Shown: positions 63,274 through 64,000 of the stretch, piece by piece
Layout: every line of letters starts with the position of its first letter
Numbering within the stretch: the stretch's first letter is position 1
Assembly: GCF_000758665.1 (NCBI RefSeq)
Contig: NZ_CP009285.1
Coordinates: 1,736,001 to 1,800,000 of the forward strand
Length of the DNA stretch: 64,000 bases
From: Paenibacillus borealis
Lineage (GTDB): Bacteria > Bacillota > Bacilli > Paenibacillales > Paenibacillaceae
Direction: 5' to 3'
Notes under the pieces: generated by a model
Database searches by the model: none
What the model saw: only the letters and a program-made list of their open reading frames with translations
What the model was told of the DNA's origin: nothing
Position numbers and translations under genes: made by a program

Positions 63274-64000
63274 ATGACATTAATTAAACAGCTATCCCCT
63301 CAGGATGAATTCACCGGCTTCTATCTGCTTAGGGAACTGGTGCTTAAACAGACAAACGGTACTCCTCCAAAGGATTATTTCGATATTGTACTTGGTGATT
63401 CCAGCGGCCAGCTGTCGGCGAAATATTGGGATGTCAGTGTAACGGACAAAGAAACTTTTTTCCCTATGGCCCTGGTGAAGGTCCGCGGGATTGCCCATAC
63501 TTACCGGGAGAAGCTGCAGGTCAAAATAACTAAAATCAGACTGGCGGATGAGTCCGACGGAGTGTCACTTACCGAGTTCATCCGTTCAGCTCCTGTGCGT
63601 CCTGTGGATCTGGTCCATACGATTAAGAATGCGATGGCTAGTATAACGGATCAGGAGATCGCGTCAATCGTATCCTTCTGTGTGGGCAAGGTTGAAGAGA
63701 AGCTAATGCACTATCCGGCGGCCAAAACACATCATCACGCTTATTTCGCCGGACTGGCATATCATATGGTACGGATGCTGGAGATCGGAGATTTCCTGTG
63801 CAAGCAGCGCCCGTTCCTGAATCCTGATCTCATGCGTGCAGGCATCATCCTTCACGATATTGCTAAACCGGAAGAAATGATCTCACAATTCGGCATAGTG
63901 TCGGATTATAGTGTGCAGGGCAAGCTGATCGGGCATATATCGATGGCGTCAAGCTGGATTACAGAGGCAGCAATCCGCACCGGCATTGATCTGGAGTCGG
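63274..64000 (+). CDS. yhaM: 3'-5' exoribonuclease YhaM, N-terminal part
   Basis: The first 242 residues of a protein of about 315, cut by the window end. An N-terminal OB-fold (about 15-95: FDIVLGDSSGQLSAKYWDV) binds nucleic acid, and an HD domain follows (HHHAYFAGLAYHMVRM with metal-binding His, then ILHDIAKPEEM). YhaM degrades RNA from the 3' end with Mn. ATG 63274 follows AGGAGG by 7 nt. It has its own leader after the flavoprotein terminator. Confidence 0.93.
   Translation, partial: MTLIKQLSPQDEFTGFYLLRELVLKQTNGTPPKDYFDIVLGDSSGQLSAKYWDVSVTDKETFFPMALVKVRGIAHTYREKLQVKITKIRLADESDGVSLTEFIRSAPVRPVDLVHTIKNAMASITDQEIASIVSFCVGKVEEKLMHYPAAKTHHHAYFAGLAYHMVRMLEIGDFLCKQRPFLNPDLMRAGIILHDIAKPEEMISQFGIVSDYSVQGKLIGHISMASSWITEAAIRTGIDLES

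Overview
The window looks like the chromosome of a Paenibacillus-type Firmicute. Signs are strong AAGGAGG-type ribosome binding sites with frequent TTG/GTG starts, a single ilv-leu locus, an LPxTG wall protein, PerR, Fur and CodY-like sites, an ABC-F ATPase, a B. subtilis-like puc/nup purine gene set, YhaM, and roughly 50% GC. The exact species cannot be read from the sequence.

Layout. 1-3.4 kb: the end of ilvB, then ilvN, ilvC and leuA, closed by a strong terminator. 3.7-10.3 kb: one giant sortase-anchored adhesin with five collagen-binding-like modules and twelve SpaA/Cna_B repeats. 10.4-14.7 kb: an orphan SARP-like response regulator (minus strand), then an ECF sigma factor behind an apparent self-type promoter, its zinc anti-sigma factor and two membrane/envelope proteins. 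14.7-20 kb: an aldo/keto reductase, leuB separated from leuA, a peroxiredoxin behind a perfect PerR box, and a PAS sensor kinase. 20-25.7 kb: leucyl aminopeptidase, a feoA-feoB-Cys-rich iron operon under a Fur box, and a DRE-TIM aldolase-like enzyme. 25.9-37.7 kb: a GGDEF/EAL protein with a degenerate GGDEF motif, tRNA-Gly(UCC), an M20 dipeptidase, an SDR/HxlR divergent pair, an RNA methyltransferase, a NUDIX hydrolase, an ASCH protein, an ABC-F ATPase behind an apparent leader-ORF/attenuator, a PH-domain protein and a split chromate transporter.

37.9-56.1 kb is a purine-salvage and catabolism island. It holds a gamma-glutamyltransferase-family enzyme and an amidase (candidate oxamate and oxalurate hydrolases), pucR, a pucB-like gene, a NupNOPQ-type nucleoside ABC transporter, OHCU decarboxylase, 5-hydroxyisourate hydrolase, allantoinase, allantoate amidohydrolase, ureidoglycine-glyoxylate aminotransferase and adenine deaminase. 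Together they would take up nucleosides, deaminate adenine and break down hydroxyisourate through allantoin, allantoate and ureidoglycine to oxalurate, perhaps on to oxalate. Xanthine dehydrogenase and urate oxidase are not in the window.

56.4-64 kb: an IDEAL-domain protein, a 51-nt minisatellite interrupted by an IS4-family element (26-bp ends, 9-bp target duplication, transposase broken by one in-frame TAG), a ferrochelatase of proteobacterial type, a secreted protein with three FMN-attachment motifs behind two tandem Rex/Fnr-like boxes, and the start of yhaM.

Most promising leads: the compact oxalurate/oxamate branch, the redox-box-controlled multi-flavin secreted protein, the ABC-F leader/attenuator, the minisatellite with its IS insertion, and several very short genes with good ribosome binding sites that routine annotation would miss.
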